Counted from the first letter of the stretch, positions 10,050 through 20,177 are shown. The stretch: 64,000 bases of DNA from Spongiimicrobium salis (GCF_043678055.1 NZ_JBHEQA010000002.1:1116001-1180000); one strand, 5' to 3'. Notes: generated by a model not told the origin, from the sequence alone. Program-made: numbers and translations.

Positions 10050-10795
10050 TGTTTTCTTTCGTATTGTACAAACCATTCATAGAGCTCTTCATTGGCATAG
10101 GCTTTTTCCCAAGCATTATGTCCAACTCCTTTATAACGGGTATAGGTTACATTGCGCCCCATAGCTTTTAATTTTTTCACCATTTCATCGGATTCCGATA
10201 CCGGAATGGAAGCATCATCTTCTCCGTGAAAAACCCAAATGGGCATATCTTTATCCAGCCAGGAAGCATAAGGCACCGGAGTCATTCCACAAACTACGGC
10301 CATCGCTGCAAATTTATCTGGATATTGAACCGCCAATTCCCAAGCGGCACTCCCTCCTCTGCTAAGTCCGGTAAGGTAAATCCTTTTAGGGTCTACCCTA
10401 TTGGTCTTTACTACCGTGTCCAACAATTGCATGATGGCCTGGGTATTCCACCACTTTCTTTTATGCGGGTTCTGCGGAGCCAAGATCAAATAGGGAAACT
10501 GTTTCCCTTCGGCAATGAGTTTAGGAGGTCCATTGGATTTTACTTCAGAAAGCGTACCCCCTGCTTCACCGCCACCATGAAGAAAAAGTAATAAGGGGAA
10601 AGATTCATTCTCGTTAACTTCATACGCTTGGGGATAATAGAGATAGTAGGCCAATTTCTCTACGGTTACCGTTTCAATCTCATCCTGTATTAAATGTGTA
10701 TTTACAGTTTGTGCGCTACAATTTTGTAGCAGAAAAAAACTAAGAATACTTAGATAAACAATTGCTGTTCGTATCCTAAGACGTGGATAACCCAT
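10046..10795 (-). CDS. Secreted alpha/beta-hydrolase, phospholipase/carboxylesterase (COG4099-like)
   Basis: The 249-residue protein has a signal sequence ending near NCSAQ and an alpha/beta-hydrolase fold with LFLHGGGEAGG (oxyanion region), the nucleophile elbow GLSRGG, an FHGEDD acid motif and a C-terminal GVGHNAWE histidine. These match the predicted-peptidase/carboxylesterase family often found in xylan and mannan loci, where members remove acetyl or feruloyl groups. It is the first gene of a two-gene leftward operon with the GH9 enzyme, coupled by an ATGA overlap. An esterase acting on decorated hemicellulose is the best guess; peptidase activity is unlikely. Confidence 0.87.
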   Translation of the reverse strand: MGYPRLRIRTAIVYLSILSFFLLQNCSAQTVNTHLIQDEIETVTVEKLAYYLYYPQAYEVNENESFPLLLFLHGGGEAGGTLSEVKSNGPPKLIAEGKQFPYLILAPQNPHKRKWWNTQAIMQLLDTVVKTNRVDPKRIYLTGLSRGGSAAWELAVQYPDKFAAMAVVCGMTPVPYASWLDKDMPIWVFHGEDDASIPVSESDEMVKKLKAMGRNVTYTRYKGVGHNAWEKAYANEELYEWFVQYERKQ

Positions 10796-10810
10796 AGTTC
10801 TGATTTAAAT

Positions 10811-10859
10811 AGAAGACTAAATTTTATACAATACCCAAAAATAGCAAAACAAGTCTTCT
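10811..10859 (-). promoter_or_regulatory. Candidate promoter and 8-bp inverted repeat upstream of the esterase-GH9 operon
   Basis: On the minus strand TATTTTTG (10843 down to 10836) matches the -7 consensus TAnnTTTG, about 40 bases before the esterase start. A good -33 TTTG at the usual distance is not seen. The -7 box is flanked by a perfect inverted repeat, AGAAGACT at 10811-10818 and AGTCTTCT at 10852-10859, with a 41-bp centre spacing, as a dimeric regulator site could have. No regulator gene was seen nearby. Confidence 0.35.
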
Positions 10860-11028
10860 TTTTTCCCAATTATTATATAAATACAAAGTTCGGAACTGAG
10901 CCGTAAATCATAAAAAAAAGTGTCAAATGTAACGAAATATCAATTTTTTTATCATTTTATATTATATTTATGAGATTCATAATGTAATGGCCAATAAATT
11001 TCACAGTAACAATTAAAATCAATCAATT

Positions 11029-13626
11029 ATGCGGAAATCATCAATTCTGGTAAGACTGTTGTGCTTCACCATATGCTTTAGCTTATTCAGTAGTTTTGAA
11101 ATGCAAGGGCAAAAAAGAAAAAAAGGAAAAAAGAAAGGAAAAACAGAGGCTCCCGCCCCTCCCAAAAAAGCACCTAAAAAGAAAACCATCAAAGACCTCA
11201 CAAAAAGTAGTGAAAAAATAGAAGGTCTTTTTACGATTTACAGGGACACCACCAATAGTGCAATTCAATTATTGATTACCGAAGATCAATTGAATAAAGA
11301 ATTCATTTATTTTAATCAGGTGGCCAACGGTGTTTTGGATGCCTCCAGTTTTAAAGGCGCTTATGGCGGATCACGGGTTTTCAAAATCGAAAAATATTAC
11401 GATAAAATAGAGTTTATTTATCAAAACCTATCGTATTATTTTGACGAAGAAAACGCCTTATCCAAAGCTAAGAGTTCCAATATCAGTGAAGCTCCCATGG
11501 CCAGTTTTAAAATAGAGGCCCATGACAAGGAAAAAGGATTGTATTTGATCAAAGGAAACGATCTTTTCCTAAGGGAAACCCTACGTCAGGTAAAACCGCC
11601 CCGTTTTCCTGGGAGTCGGCCTACAGACTTTACTTTGGGAAATCTAGATAAGGGAAAAACAAAAATCAAAGCTATTCGGAATTATCCAGAGAACACAGAC
11701 CTTTCCATATCCTATGTCTATTCCAAGCCTTCTGTATTAAACGGTGGAAGTGGAGCAGTAACCGATGGCAGAAATGTTAGCGTAACCGTATATCACAGTT
11801 TTATAGCATTGCCTAAAAACGATTATAAGGTGCGCTATGATGATCCCAGAGTTGGATTTTTCTTTACGCAATCCAATGATATGACATCTACGGAAGCTCT
11901 TAACTATAGGGATAAAATTCACCGTTGGAATTTGGTAAAAAAAGATCCCAATGCCGCAATGTCCGAACCTGTGGAACCCATTACATGGTGGATAGAGAAT
12001 ACCACTCCGGTAGAGTTTAGGGAAACCATTAAAGAAGGGGTCTTAAAATGGAACAATGCTTTTGAAAAAGCAGGATTTAAGAATGCCATGGTTGTAAAAA
12101 TACAACCAGATGACGCTGATTGGGATGCCGGGGATATCCGCTATAATGTTTTGCGATGGACTTCTTCTCCCAACCCTCCTTTTGGAGGATATGGCCCGAG
12201 CTTTGTAAATCCCAAAACCGGACAAATATTAGGCGCTGATATCATGTTAGAGTTCATTTACCATACCAATCGTGTGCGTATTGAAAAATTATTCGATGAT
12301 ATTACCGCCGAAGGAAAAGAAACGCATTTGGATTGGAACAATAAGAGCCATCAGGTTAGCTGTTCCTACGGACATATGATGCAGTTTAACACACAATTTG
12401 GAAGGGCCGCCTTGCTGCTTGAAGGTGCGGATGAAATGAAAATGGAAGGCCTAAAGAAAGAATCCATGCTGGAATTGATAATGCACGAAGTGGGACATAC
12501 TTTGGGCTTGAATCATAATATGAAAGCCAGTCAGTTATTTACACCCGCACAATTAAATGACCCGGCGTTTATTAAAGGAAAAGCCTTAGTAGGTTCTGTT
12601 ATGGATTATACCGCCATAAATGTAGCTAATGATCCTGCGAAACAAGGGCAATACTATAGTACCAATGTAGGGCCTTATGATGTATGGGCCATTCAGTTTG
12701 GCTATCAAAATTTTGCTTCTGAAAACGAAATGCAGGCCCATTTGGCGCAATCCACAAAGCCCGAATTGATTTTTGGCAACGATGCCGATGACATGAGAGC
12801 GCCGGGAAGAGGAATTGATCCCAGGGTAAATACCGGGGATCTTTCCAATGATCAAATTTCGTACTCCTTAGACCGTATAAAGTTGGTGAATAAAATGTTT
12901 GGAAAGTTAAAGGACCGGTACACCAAAGATGGGGAAAGCTATCAAGAACTTCGTACGGCCCATGCTATCCTTATGGGGCAATATGCACAGGCAGGAAATG
13001 TGATGTCGCGCTTCATTGGCGGGGTTTATGTAGATCGGGCTATGGCAGGACAAGAAGGGGAAACACAACCCTATACGCCAGTGGCCTATAAAGATCAAAA
13101 AAGAGCCATGGCGGCATTGAATACCCATATTTTTGGGAAGAATGCTTTCCGTACGCCCAATGAACTCTATAATTATCTGGCAAGGCAGCGTCGTGGTTAT
13201 AACTTCTTTGCCGGGCCTGAAGATCCAAAAATACATGCGCTTGTATTGCGTTTTCAACAGAATGTATTACAGCATATTTTACATCCCAATACCCTTCAGC
13301 GCATCAGTGATTCGGAACTCTATGGAAATTCATATGATCTTGCCGAATTTATGGGGGAATTAAATAGAGGGATTTTTGCTGCGGATATTTATGGTTCGGT
13401 CAATTCCTTCCGACAAAACCTACAAGTAGCCTATACAAAGCGGTTAATTGCCATGCTAAATGGGAGAGCCAAGGATAGGTTTACCTCAGCCGCACAATCC
13501 ATGGCCCTGTACAATTTAAAGGCCATTTCCAGAATGGTAGCCAGTGGAGGGGGCAATACCTCGACCAAAGCGCACAAGGCACATTTAAAGACCTTGATTA
13601 CCAATGCCCTGGATGATGTAAAATAA
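11029..13626 (+). CDS. Zinc-dependent metalloprotease (DUF5117/DUF4953 type)
   Basis: The 865-residue product starts with a signal peptide (cleavage likely after the MQG stretch near residue 28), then a very basic Lys/Pro linker at residues 29-55. The central part carries a complete metzincin-like zinc motif, HEVGHTLGLNHN, with His486, Glu487, His490 and His496. The N-terminal DUF5117-like region and C-terminal DUF4953-like region match the layout of large Bacteroidota secreted metalloproteases. Substrate is unknown. It is divergent from the esterase-GH9 operon across a 233-bp gap and is followed by a good terminator, so it appears monocistronic. Confidence 0.9.
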   Translation: MRKSSILVRLLCFTICFSLFSSFEMQGQKRKKGKKKGKTEAPAPPKKAPKKKTIKDLTKSSEKIEGLFTIYRDTTNSAIQLLITEDQLNKEFIYFNQVANGVLDASSFKGAYGGSRVFKIEKYYDKIEFIYQNLSYYFDEENALSKAKSSNISEAPMASFKIEAHDKEKGLYLIKGNDLFLRETLRQVKPPRFPGSRPTDFTLGNLDKGKTKIKAIRNYPENTDLSISYVYSKPSVLNGGSGAVTDGRNVSVTVYHSFIALPKNDYKVRYDDPRVGFFFTQSNDMTSTEALNYRDKIHRWNLVKKDPNAAMSEPVEPITWWIENTTPVEFRETIKEGVLKWNNAFEKAGFKNAMVVKIQPDDADWDAGDIRYNVLRWTSSPNPPFGGYGPSFVNPKTGQILGADIMLEFIYHTNRVRIEKLFDDITAEGKETHLDWNNKSHQVSCSYGHMMQFNTQFGRAALLLEGADEMKMEGLKKESMLELIMHEVGHTLGLNHNMKASQLFTPAQLNDPAFIKGKALVGSVMDYTAINVANDPAKQGQYYSTNVGPYDVWAIQFGYQNFASENEMQAHLAQSTKPELIFGNDADDMRAPGRGIDPRVNTGDLSNDQISYSLDRIKLVNKMFGKLKDRYTKDGESYQELRTAHAILMGQYAQAGNVMSRFIGGVYVDRAMAGQEGETQPYTPVAYKDQKRAMAALNTHIFGKNAFRTPNELYNYLARQRRGYNFFAGPEDPKIHALVLRFQQNVLQHILHPNTLQRISDSELYGNSYDLAEFMGELNRGIFAADIYGSVNSFRQNLQVAYTKRLIAMLNGRAKDRFTSAAQSMALYNLKAISRMVASGGGNTSTKAHKAHLKTLITNALDDVK

Positions 13627-13654
13627 AAAGATACATTTCCTTATAAAATCAGAA

Positions 13655-13688
13655 CCAGATATGTTTTCAAGGGCGTATCTGGATTTTT
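13655..13688 (+). terminator. Rho-independent terminator after the metalloprotease gene
   Basis: CCAGATATG pairs with CGTATCTGG (9 bp with one G-T wobble) around a 10-base loop, followed by GGATTTTT. It lies 29 bp after the stop codon. Confidence 0.75.
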
Positions 13689-13871
13689 GTTCTTGTTAGT
13701 TTTTTTTCTTCCCAGGTGTACCCCTCATCTTATTGTATCTTTTAACAATGTTCATCAAAAATATTGGCTACTTTTACGATTAGAATGTAACATGCATACT
13801 GTTGTAGAAATGTATAACTGCAATTGAGGTAGCATGCTTGTTGAATAAATGATATCAAAATAGACTATCCT

Positions 13872-14567
13872 TTGAAGCCAACGACTTCGTTGAAAACTGC
13901 TGTTTTAGTTTTTGCCCTCTCCCAACAGGAGGAGGTAAAGAGAAAGTCGTTTTTATTCCACTCCGATCTACCTTCGGAATTGAATGCCCATGCCCTGAAG
14001 ATAGCCCATGACTCAGGACTTGATTATTTTCATTTTTGCGAGAACGAACAGATTGGATCTAGTTTTGGAGAGCGTTTTTCCAATGCAATAGCAAAAATAT
14101 ATGACAAAGGCTATGAGGCCGTTATCACCCTTGGAAATGATAGCCCAAATCTAACGGTTCACCACTTAAAGGAGACCGCTAAAAAACTTGAAGAAAATAC
14201 CATAGTATTGGGGCCTACCTACGATGGAGGTTTCTATTTGATGGGATTGCGGCGCGAACACTTTAAGAAAGATATCTTTGTTGATTTTTCTTGGAATACT
14301 GGTCATATTCGCCAGCAGATTCAACACTATATTGTTCAAGCTGATGCCTCGTATTTGCTATTGGATGTTCTTTATGACATTGATTCTCTTGTTGACCTAA
14401 AGCGTGTTTATAGAACACTTGATCTTTTTCAAAGAAGGTTGCGACTTGCCATACAGCAATTGTTACAAGCTGCCTTTCCTATTTTTAATCAGGAAATAGA
14501 GCCCATATCCTTTCTATCTTTTTCCCAAATTCACACCCGAGGGTCTCCCTATTCCTTTCTTCCTTAG
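13872..14567 (+). CDS. DUF2064-family glycosyltransferase-like protein
   Basis: The product resembles DUF2064 (cofC/TIGR04282-like nucleotide-sugar transferase fold): TAVLVFA at the start, then ITLGNDSPNLTVHHL and LGPTYDGGFYLMGLR, which correspond to the GxDxP and DGGxxLxG motifs of the family. No in-frame ATG precedes these motifs: the frame runs from a stop at 13842-13844 and the only conventional start is TTG at 13872, giving 231 residues. The C-terminal 40 residues (after about 190) are poorly conserved-looking. It sits 153 bp before the Oar-like receptor gene in the same direction. The substrate is not known; some relatives act in arsenosugar pathways, but no partner gene for that is visible here. 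Confidence 0.75.
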   Translation: MKPTTSLKTAVLVFALSQQEEVKRKSFLFHSDLPSELNAHALKIAHDSGLDYFHFCENEQIGSSFGERFSNAIAKIYDKGYEAVITLGNDSPNLTVHHLKETAKKLEENTIVLGPTYDGGFYLMGLRREHFKKDIFVDFSWNTGHIRQQIQHYIVQADASYLLLDVLYDIDSLVDLKRVYRTLDLFQRRLRLAIQQLLQAAFPIFNQEIEPISFLSFSQIHTRGSPYSFLP

Positions 14568-14720
14568 CATTTCCGTAGGAACAATTCCTCCGGTTCATTT
14601 ATTTCAATACATTTTATAGGCTGTACAGCAAGTGTACTGTGTATTCCATATACGCACAATACGAATTGTATAGGTTCTATATTATGCCATTCAACAAATC
14701 TATTATCAGAATAATTTCAA

Positions 14721-17700
14721 ATGAGAACACTTATTATAGTACTTCTTGCCAGTATCTATGGATTATCAGCCTATGGTCAAGAGACCACTGGTATACTTCA
14801 GGGAAAGCTGGTCGATCATAAAAATATGCCCATCGCTTTTGCCACCGTACAGATTACAGATACTGAAACCAACTATACCTACGGTGCAGTATCCCAGGAA
14901 AACGGTTTTTACATTATCAACAATTTAGCACCTTCCAACAAATATCAAATCACCATATCTTTTATAGGCTTTCAAACAATTACAGAGGATAACATCATCA
15001 TCAATTTAGGGAATGTAACGGTCAAAAATTTTATCCTATATGAAGAAAATGTTGCCTTGGATGAAGTGGTATTGACTTCTTCCATTATTAAACAAAAAAA
15101 TGGAAATGAAACCGTTCTCGGTAAAAAGCAACTACAGGCGACCCCAACCATCAATAGAAGTATTCAAGATCTTACAAAGAACTTACCCGAAAACAATTTA
15201 AATTCTTTTGGAGGGGCAAGTAACCGTTTTAACAACCTTAATATTGATGGTATTGCCAATAATGACATTATTGGGTTTCAAGAACCTGCCAGTGGTGCTG
15301 CCGGATCCTCTGCCAATGGTACACCTGGAGGCCTTTCCCGTTCCCAACCTATAGGCCTTGGCGCCATAAAAGAGCTTTCCGTAAAGCTAGCTCCTTTTGA
15401 TGTCAGTATTGGGAATTTTAGTGGAGCCAGTATTAATCTGGTCACAAAAAATGGTACCAATAAAACCGATGCAGAAATATATGCTTATGGCAATAATCAA
15501 ATTCTTTTGGGCAAGTATGCCGATGGCATTGAACAAGATGTAGCCAATTTCTATGACATTCAATTTGGAGCGGGTATTGGCGGCGCTATCAAAAAGGATA
15601 AATTATTCTACTATCTCAATGTTGAACAAGCGTTGTCGGACACTCCGGTATTGAATGCACCTGGAAGTGCAACCTCCAACATTGCATTGGAGGATGTAGA
15701 GGCCATATCCAATAGATTGATCGATGTGTACAATTATGACCCTGGTACTTTTACAAATGCCTCCATAAAAACGACCAGCACAAAGATTTTTGCCCGATTG
15801 GATTTCAATATATCCAAGCACCACAAACTTACCCTTCGCAATAATTACGTGAATAGTTTTGCAGATAATCTGGAATGGAACTCTTCCATTTTTAATTTTG
15901 GGAATCAAGGATATAGACACAATAGTGTTGCCAATAGTTTGGCTTTGGAGCTAAAATCTAATTTTGACAATGGAGTATCCAACAACCTAACCTTGGGCTA
16001 TAATACAGTAAAAGAAAATAGGGATTTTGATGGTAGGGTTTTTCCCCATATCCAAATAGCATCAAATTCCTCTAATAGGATATTTGCCGGTACTTATAGG
16101 GAAGCATCGGTCTACAATACAGATTTTTACACGCTTCAATTGGCCGACAAACTCAATTATACCCTTAACAATCATACCTTTACTCTAGGTGGTTTAGTAC
16201 AGTTTCACGATGTGGAATACGGTTTTCTATCGGCCTGGAATGGAAGATGGGAATATCGTTCCGTAGACGATTTTTTAAATGATCGTCCCCGAAGAATCCG
16301 AGGTGTGTACAATATCAACAATAATGATTTTGACTTTGTAAGCAACAGACCCTCAGCAACGGTTTCTGTTTTGGAAACGGCCCTCTATGCACAGGACAAA
16401 CTTCGCGTTTCCAATAAGTTGACCCTATCCGGTGGAATTCGATTGGATGCGCAGTTCTTACCTAGCGACCTCCCTATAAGTGATGAAGTACGCAATACCC
16501 CGGAGTTTAGTCGTTTTGACAATAAAATATCTAAAGCTCCCCAATTCAATCCTCGCGTAGGTTTCAATTACATCTTGGATAACCAGAACAACTTTCGATT
16601 ACGTGGAGGTACAGGTCTATTTTCTGGTCGAATACCCTATTTATGGTTCGCCTACGTAGAATATATTTCTGGAACGGAATATTTCAATATTGATATTCGC
16701 CCGGATGAAGCCGTTCCCTTAACCGAAAATTTGGCCGACCTGAGAAGTGTACAACCCAACCTGGCCGAAATTAATCTGATTGATAACGATTTTACCTTGC
16801 CTAGGGAATGGAAAAGCAATATTGCTTTTGAAGGACGACTACCCAAGCAATGGACTATAAATTTTGAGGCCACCTATACCAAGGTGCTTAACGGACTTCT
16901 GTTTCAATCGATCAATAGAAGGGATGAGCTTGGAAACTTTCAAGGTGCGGACAATAGGCCCTATTTTTTGGAGACCGGGGAGGCTATTAAGATCAATCCC
17001 AATTTCACCAATGTCTTTCTCTTGACCAATACCGATCAGGGATACCGATACAACCTTACCGCGGGCATTTCAAAACAAGAGGGGAATTATTCTGGTTACT
17101 TAGGGTATACTTATGGCGTTAGTAAGGATATTTCCAGTACAGTAAGGAGTTCTCCCGCTGCTAATTTTGAATGGAATCAGGCCATTTTCGGGAATAACCC
17201 AGGGCTTTCTTTTTCCAATTTTGACCTAAGGCACAAATTTGTTTCAAGCCACTCCTACAACTATGATTTTGGAAAAGGGAACAATGCTTATGTTTCTTTT
17301 CTCTACAATGGACGCTCAGGGAGTCCCTTTTCCTATGTGTATCAGGGCGACCCTAATAGGGATGGTTCTTCCCGAAATGACCTCGTATTTGTGCCAAGGG
17401 ATGCCTCACAAATACAGCTTGTGGATATTACGGATAGCAACGGCACGGTTACCGTAACGGCCGAAGAACAATGGCAACGTTTAGATCGATTCATTGAAAA
17501 TGACTCCTATTTACGCAGTAGAAGAGGCGATTATGTAGAACGAAACGGCGCAAAAACCCCTTGGAACCATGAGTTGGATATGAAATTGCAGTATACCAAA
17601 CAATTCCGAAACGGAAAGTCGATTACACTTTCCATGGATATGCTCAATGTTTTTAATTTCATCAACAGAAATTGGGGACGATTGGTATTCGTGCCTAACG

Positions 17701-17855
17701 TTGTGAACTCCAGTTTTAGTTTACTCAATTTTGTAGGTATTGAAAATGAACAACCCCAATATCAATTTAACATTGACGAAAATGAGCGTCCTTGGGTCAT
17801 TGACTTACAAAATTCTAGATGGCGTGCCCAACTTGGATTAAAATTCAATTTTTAA
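14721..17855 (+). CDS. Oar-like TonB-dependent outer-membrane receptor
   Basis: This 1044-residue protein has a signal peptide ending at SAYGQ, a CarboxypepD_reg-like beta-sandwich (about residues 22-110; LQGKLVDHKNMPIAFATVQI), a plug region with GGLSRSQPIGLGAIKELSV and a long C-terminal beta-barrel ending in LGLKFNF with the expected terminal aromatic residue. The overall layout matches Oar/OmpA-related TonB receptors, which differ from SusC in plug sequence and lack an adjacent SusD. Transported substrate is unknown; Oar homologues have been linked to signal and protein export in Myxococcus. No SusD or dedicated regulator flanks it. Confidence 0.9.
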   Translation: MRTLIIVLLASIYGLSAYGQETTGILQGKLVDHKNMPIAFATVQITDTETNYTYGAVSQENGFYIINNLAPSNKYQITISFIGFQTITEDNIIINLGNVTVKNFILYEENVALDEVVLTSSIIKQKNGNETVLGKKQLQATPTINRSIQDLTKNLPENNLNSFGGASNRFNNLNIDGIANNDIIGFQEPASGAAGSSANGTPGGLSRSQPIGLGAIKELSVKLAPFDVSIGNFSGASINLVTKNGTNKTDAEIYAYGNNQILLGKYADGIEQDVANFYDIQFGAGIGGAIKKDKLFYYLNVEQALSDTPVLNAPGSATSNIALEDVEAISNRLIDVYNYDPGTFTNASIKTTSTKIFARLDFNISKHHKLTLRNNYVNSFADNLEWNSSIFNFGNQGYRHNSVANSLALELKSNFDNGVSNNLTLGYNTVKENRDFDGRVFPHIQIASNSSNRIFAGTYREASVYNTDFYTLQLADKLNYTLNNHTFTLGGLVQFHDVEYGFLSAWNGRWEYRSVDDFLNDRPRRIRGVYNINNNDFDFVSNRPSATVSVLETALYAQDKLRVSNKLTLSGGIRLDAQFLPSDLPISDEVRNTPEFSRFDNKISKAPQFNPRVGFNYILDNQNNFRLRGGTGLFSGRIPYLWFAYVEYISGTEYFNIDIRPDEAVPLTENLADLRSVQPNLAEINLIDNDFTLPREWKSNIAFEGRLPKQWTINFEATYTKVLNGLLFQSINRRDELGNFQGADNRPYFLETGEAIKINPNFTNVFLLTNTDQGYRYNLTAGISKQEGNYSGYLGYTYGVSKDISSTVRSSPAANFEWNQAIFGNNPGLSFSNFDLRHKFVSSHSYNYDFGKGNNAYVSFLYNGRSGSPFSYVYQGDPNRDGSSRNDLVFVPRDASQIQLVDITDSNGTVTVTAEEQWQRLDRFIENDSYLRSRRGDYVERNGAKTPWNHELDMKLQYTKQFRNGKSITLSMDMLNVFNFINRNWGRLVFVPNVVNSSFSLLNFVGIENEQPQYQFNIDENERPWVIDLQNSRWRAQLGLKFNF

Positions 17856-18021
17856 TGTAGCATCACGATCTTACTAGGAAAGAAGGAACGGAAAATAAAA
17901 GCTTGAAAGTAATGTACCCCATATTACGACTAAGACTGCAACAAGGATAGGAAGCATATTTCACGAATTTAAGGCCCGTTCCTTCCTAAATTTTTAATCG
18001 TTACATCACAAACAATACATC

Positions 18022-18387
18022 ATGGAAGAAAAAAGACATTACAGCGTTATTGATCCCTATAAAAGAAAACTAACACTTCTTTATAAGGGAAAAACCATTG
18101 CGGAGACCACAAATGCCCTTATCCTTAAGGAAGTTGGGAAAAGTGTCTACAATCCGGTATTCTACCTTCCCAAAACGGATATCAAAATTCCTTTGGTATT
18201 GGAACCACAACGAACAAGTCATTGTCCCATTAAAGGCGATGCTACCTATTGGAATATAGAAGGGGATTTTACCGAAAATTACTTTGCTTGGAGTTACGAG
18301 GAAGCCCTAGCCCGTTCTAAAAAGATCCAAGGCTATATCGCCTTTAATATGGAGTATATAGAACTTGTTTCCAGTCCTATCCAATAG
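18022..18387 (+). CDS. DUF427 domain protein
   Basis: The 121-residue protein matches the compact DUF427 fold, with LYKGKTIAETTNALILKEVG at the N-terminus, then YLPKTDIKI, CPIKGDATYWNI and a C-terminal AFNMEYIEL. The biochemical role of the family is unknown. The next gene, for a MOSC protein, starts directly after its stop codon with no gap, so the two are co-translated and may share a function. Confidence 0.88.
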   Translation: MEEKRHYSVIDPYKRKLTLLYKGKTIAETTNALILKEVGKSVYNPVFYLPKTDIKIPLVLEPQRTSHCPIKGDATYWNIEGDFTENYFAWSYEEALARSKKIQGYIAFNMEYIELVSSPIQ

Positions 18388-19050
18388 ATGGGAATGAAAC
18401 TGGATGCCATTAGCGTGGGCACGCCACAGACCAAAGTATGGAAAGGGCGTGAAATCCGAACCTCTATCTTTAAATCTCCCTTACAACATCCCGTAGAAGT
18501 ATCCTTTACGGGTATCGCTGGAGATCGGCAATCGGATACCAAATTGCATGGAGGAGTAACGAGACCCATTAGCGTATTTGCCTCGGAATACTACTCTTTT
18601 TGGAAAGAGGAATTGGGCGTATCAGAATTGCCCTGGGGAAATTTCGGAGAAAACCTGAATATTCAAGGGGGAATGTTTGAAGATGAACTTCATGTTGGAG
18701 ATCAATTCGCTATAGGTACTACCCTATTGGAAGTAGTACAACCCAGGTTTCCCTGTTATAAATTAGGAATGAAATTGGGCAATGACCAATGGATCAAAGT
18801 TTTTTTGGATTCCCGAAAAACAGGCTTTTATTTTGGAGTGCTCCAAGAAGGTATTATAAGCCCTGGAGATGCTGTTAGGCCCCACTATAAGGCAGAAAAT
18901 AGCATCAGCATAGCCGATATTACCGAACTCTATATGTTTGATAAGACCAATATAGCACTACTTAAAAAAGCCATAGCAACCCCAAGATTGACGGGCAGTT
19001 GGAAGGATTATTTTGAAAAAAAGTTAGAAAAAATAAATAATGTGATTTAA
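18388..19050 (+). CDS. MOSC domain protein (YiiM-like)
   Basis: The 220-residue product shows MOSC/YiiM features: AGDRQSDTKLHGG near residue 50, a PWGNFGENLNIQG motif and PRFPCYKLG with the conserved cysteine at residue 123 that binds molybdenum cofactor or sulfur in the family. YiiM proteins reduce N-hydroxylated substrates in E. coli. The C-terminal part carries the 3-alpha tail (residues 170-210) found in the YiiM subgroup. It begins at the base after the DUF427 stop codon. Confidence 0.9.
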   Translation: MGMKLDAISVGTPQTKVWKGREIRTSIFKSPLQHPVEVSFTGIAGDRQSDTKLHGGVTRPISVFASEYYSFWKEELGVSELPWGNFGENLNIQGGMFEDELHVGDQFAIGTTLLEVVQPRFPCYKLGMKLGNDQWIKVFLDSRKTGFYFGVLQEGIISPGDAVRPHYKAENSISIADITELYMFDKTNIALLKKAIATPRLTGSWKDYFEKKLEKINNVI

Positions 19051-19144
19051 AATTTAACGTATTTTTAATGTAGTCTTTTACTTACAATTTAATAATGATT
19101 TGTACCTTAATGGAAGTATTAATCCATTCTTAAAAATCACTATT

Positions 19145-19849
19145 ATGAAAAAAGTAAGCACCAAATTTTTATCCATGATTGTTATGTTCGGTCTCCTATT
19201 CTTTTCCTGTACTACGGAAGAGGTGATTCCGAACGAAGATGCCACAAGTGAAATCGAAGAAACGGTTGTCACTAAAGGCCCGAACACTACCGCAAGAACA
19301 GAATGTGACGTTCTTGGGTGTACCGTAGCTTCTCCAGGAACTACAGCGACGTATACCTATACTTCAAATTTCTCGCCTAGTACGATTACGTGGACACCAA
19401 GCTCGGGAATCAGTATTCTAAGTGGACAAGGAACCAGTACGGTCACGGTGCAATTTTCATCGGGATTCAATGGTGGAAGTATTCTGGCCAACGGAGCCAA
19501 TGGCAATATTGTATGTAGTGAATCCTTAGCTATTTCTAAGGTCAACCCACCTACATATATTGATATCAATCAAACTGCCGGAGCCTGTATGGGCGATGTC
19601 TTTACCTTTATGGCCGATCCCAATGAGCCCGTCAGTGGAGCATCGTATCAATGGGCCGTTTTTCAAGGTGCTACTATCATTAGTGGACAAGGAACGAATA
19701 CCTTACAGGTACAATCTCCTACTTCTGGAGGTTTTTCCATACGCGTAACTGTAGATTCTACTTGTCCCAACGTAACGATCACTGGCTTTAATCTAGCTGA
19801 ATTTAGCGCTTCCTGTGGAGGAGGTGGAGGTGGCCTAGGTGGCTTTTAG
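19145..19849 (+). CDS. Lipoprotein with two PKD/Ig-like repeats
   Basis: The start was set at 19145, where MKKVSTKFLSMIVMFGLLFF leads into a lipobox cysteine (FFSC); an upstream ATG in the frame would put 15 residues before this signal. The 234-residue product has two tandem PKD-like beta-sandwich repeats, one with ITWTPSSGISILSGQGTSTV and one with YQWAVFQGATIISGQGTNTL, sharing the SGQGT turn. It ends in a run of glycines (GGGGGGLGGF). A surface or adhesion role is plausible, but no specific function can be assigned. Confidence 0.75.
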   Translation: MKKVSTKFLSMIVMFGLLFFSCTTEEVIPNEDATSEIEETVVTKGPNTTARTECDVLGCTVASPGTTATYTYTSNFSPSTITWTPSSGISILSGQGTSTVTVQFSSGFNGGSILANGANGNIVCSESLAISKVNPPTYIDINQTAGACMGDVFTFMADPNEPVSGASYQWAVFQGATIISGQGTNTLQVQSPTSGGFSIRVTVDSTCPNVTITGFNLAEFSASCGGGGGGLGGF

Positions 19850-20009
19850 CCTTTTACTTTCAGGTTCCTATCAATATATTTCTGCTCGTCCTAAAAATTG
19901 CACATGATTTCAACAGGCAATGATAGGGTATATGCTGCGCATTAAAAAAGGAAGATAAAACAAAAGACTACTTTGGCTTTGAGCTCTGAAATATATGAAG
20001 ATTATAATA

Positions 20010-20044
20010 AGAAGTCTGCTGGGAAACAGCGGACTTCTTTTTTT
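20010..20044 (+). terminator. Rho-independent terminator in the 19,850-20,177 gap
   Basis: AGAAGTCTGCTG pairs with CAGCGGACTTCT (12 bp with one G-T wobble) around a GGAAA loop, followed by seven T residues. It ends the unit of the PKD lipoprotein gene. Apart from it, the 328-bp gap between 19,849 and 20,178 shows no gene. Confidence 0.9.
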
Positions 20045-20177
20045 AGGAACTCCATATTTCTCTTGACATTTTCACCATGTTATATTATTGTAAACTAAAG
20101 GTAAATATTCTTAATTACGTAGGAATTAACTTTAATAACTTGTAATTTCAACCCAATAAATCTTTAAATAAAAAAGT

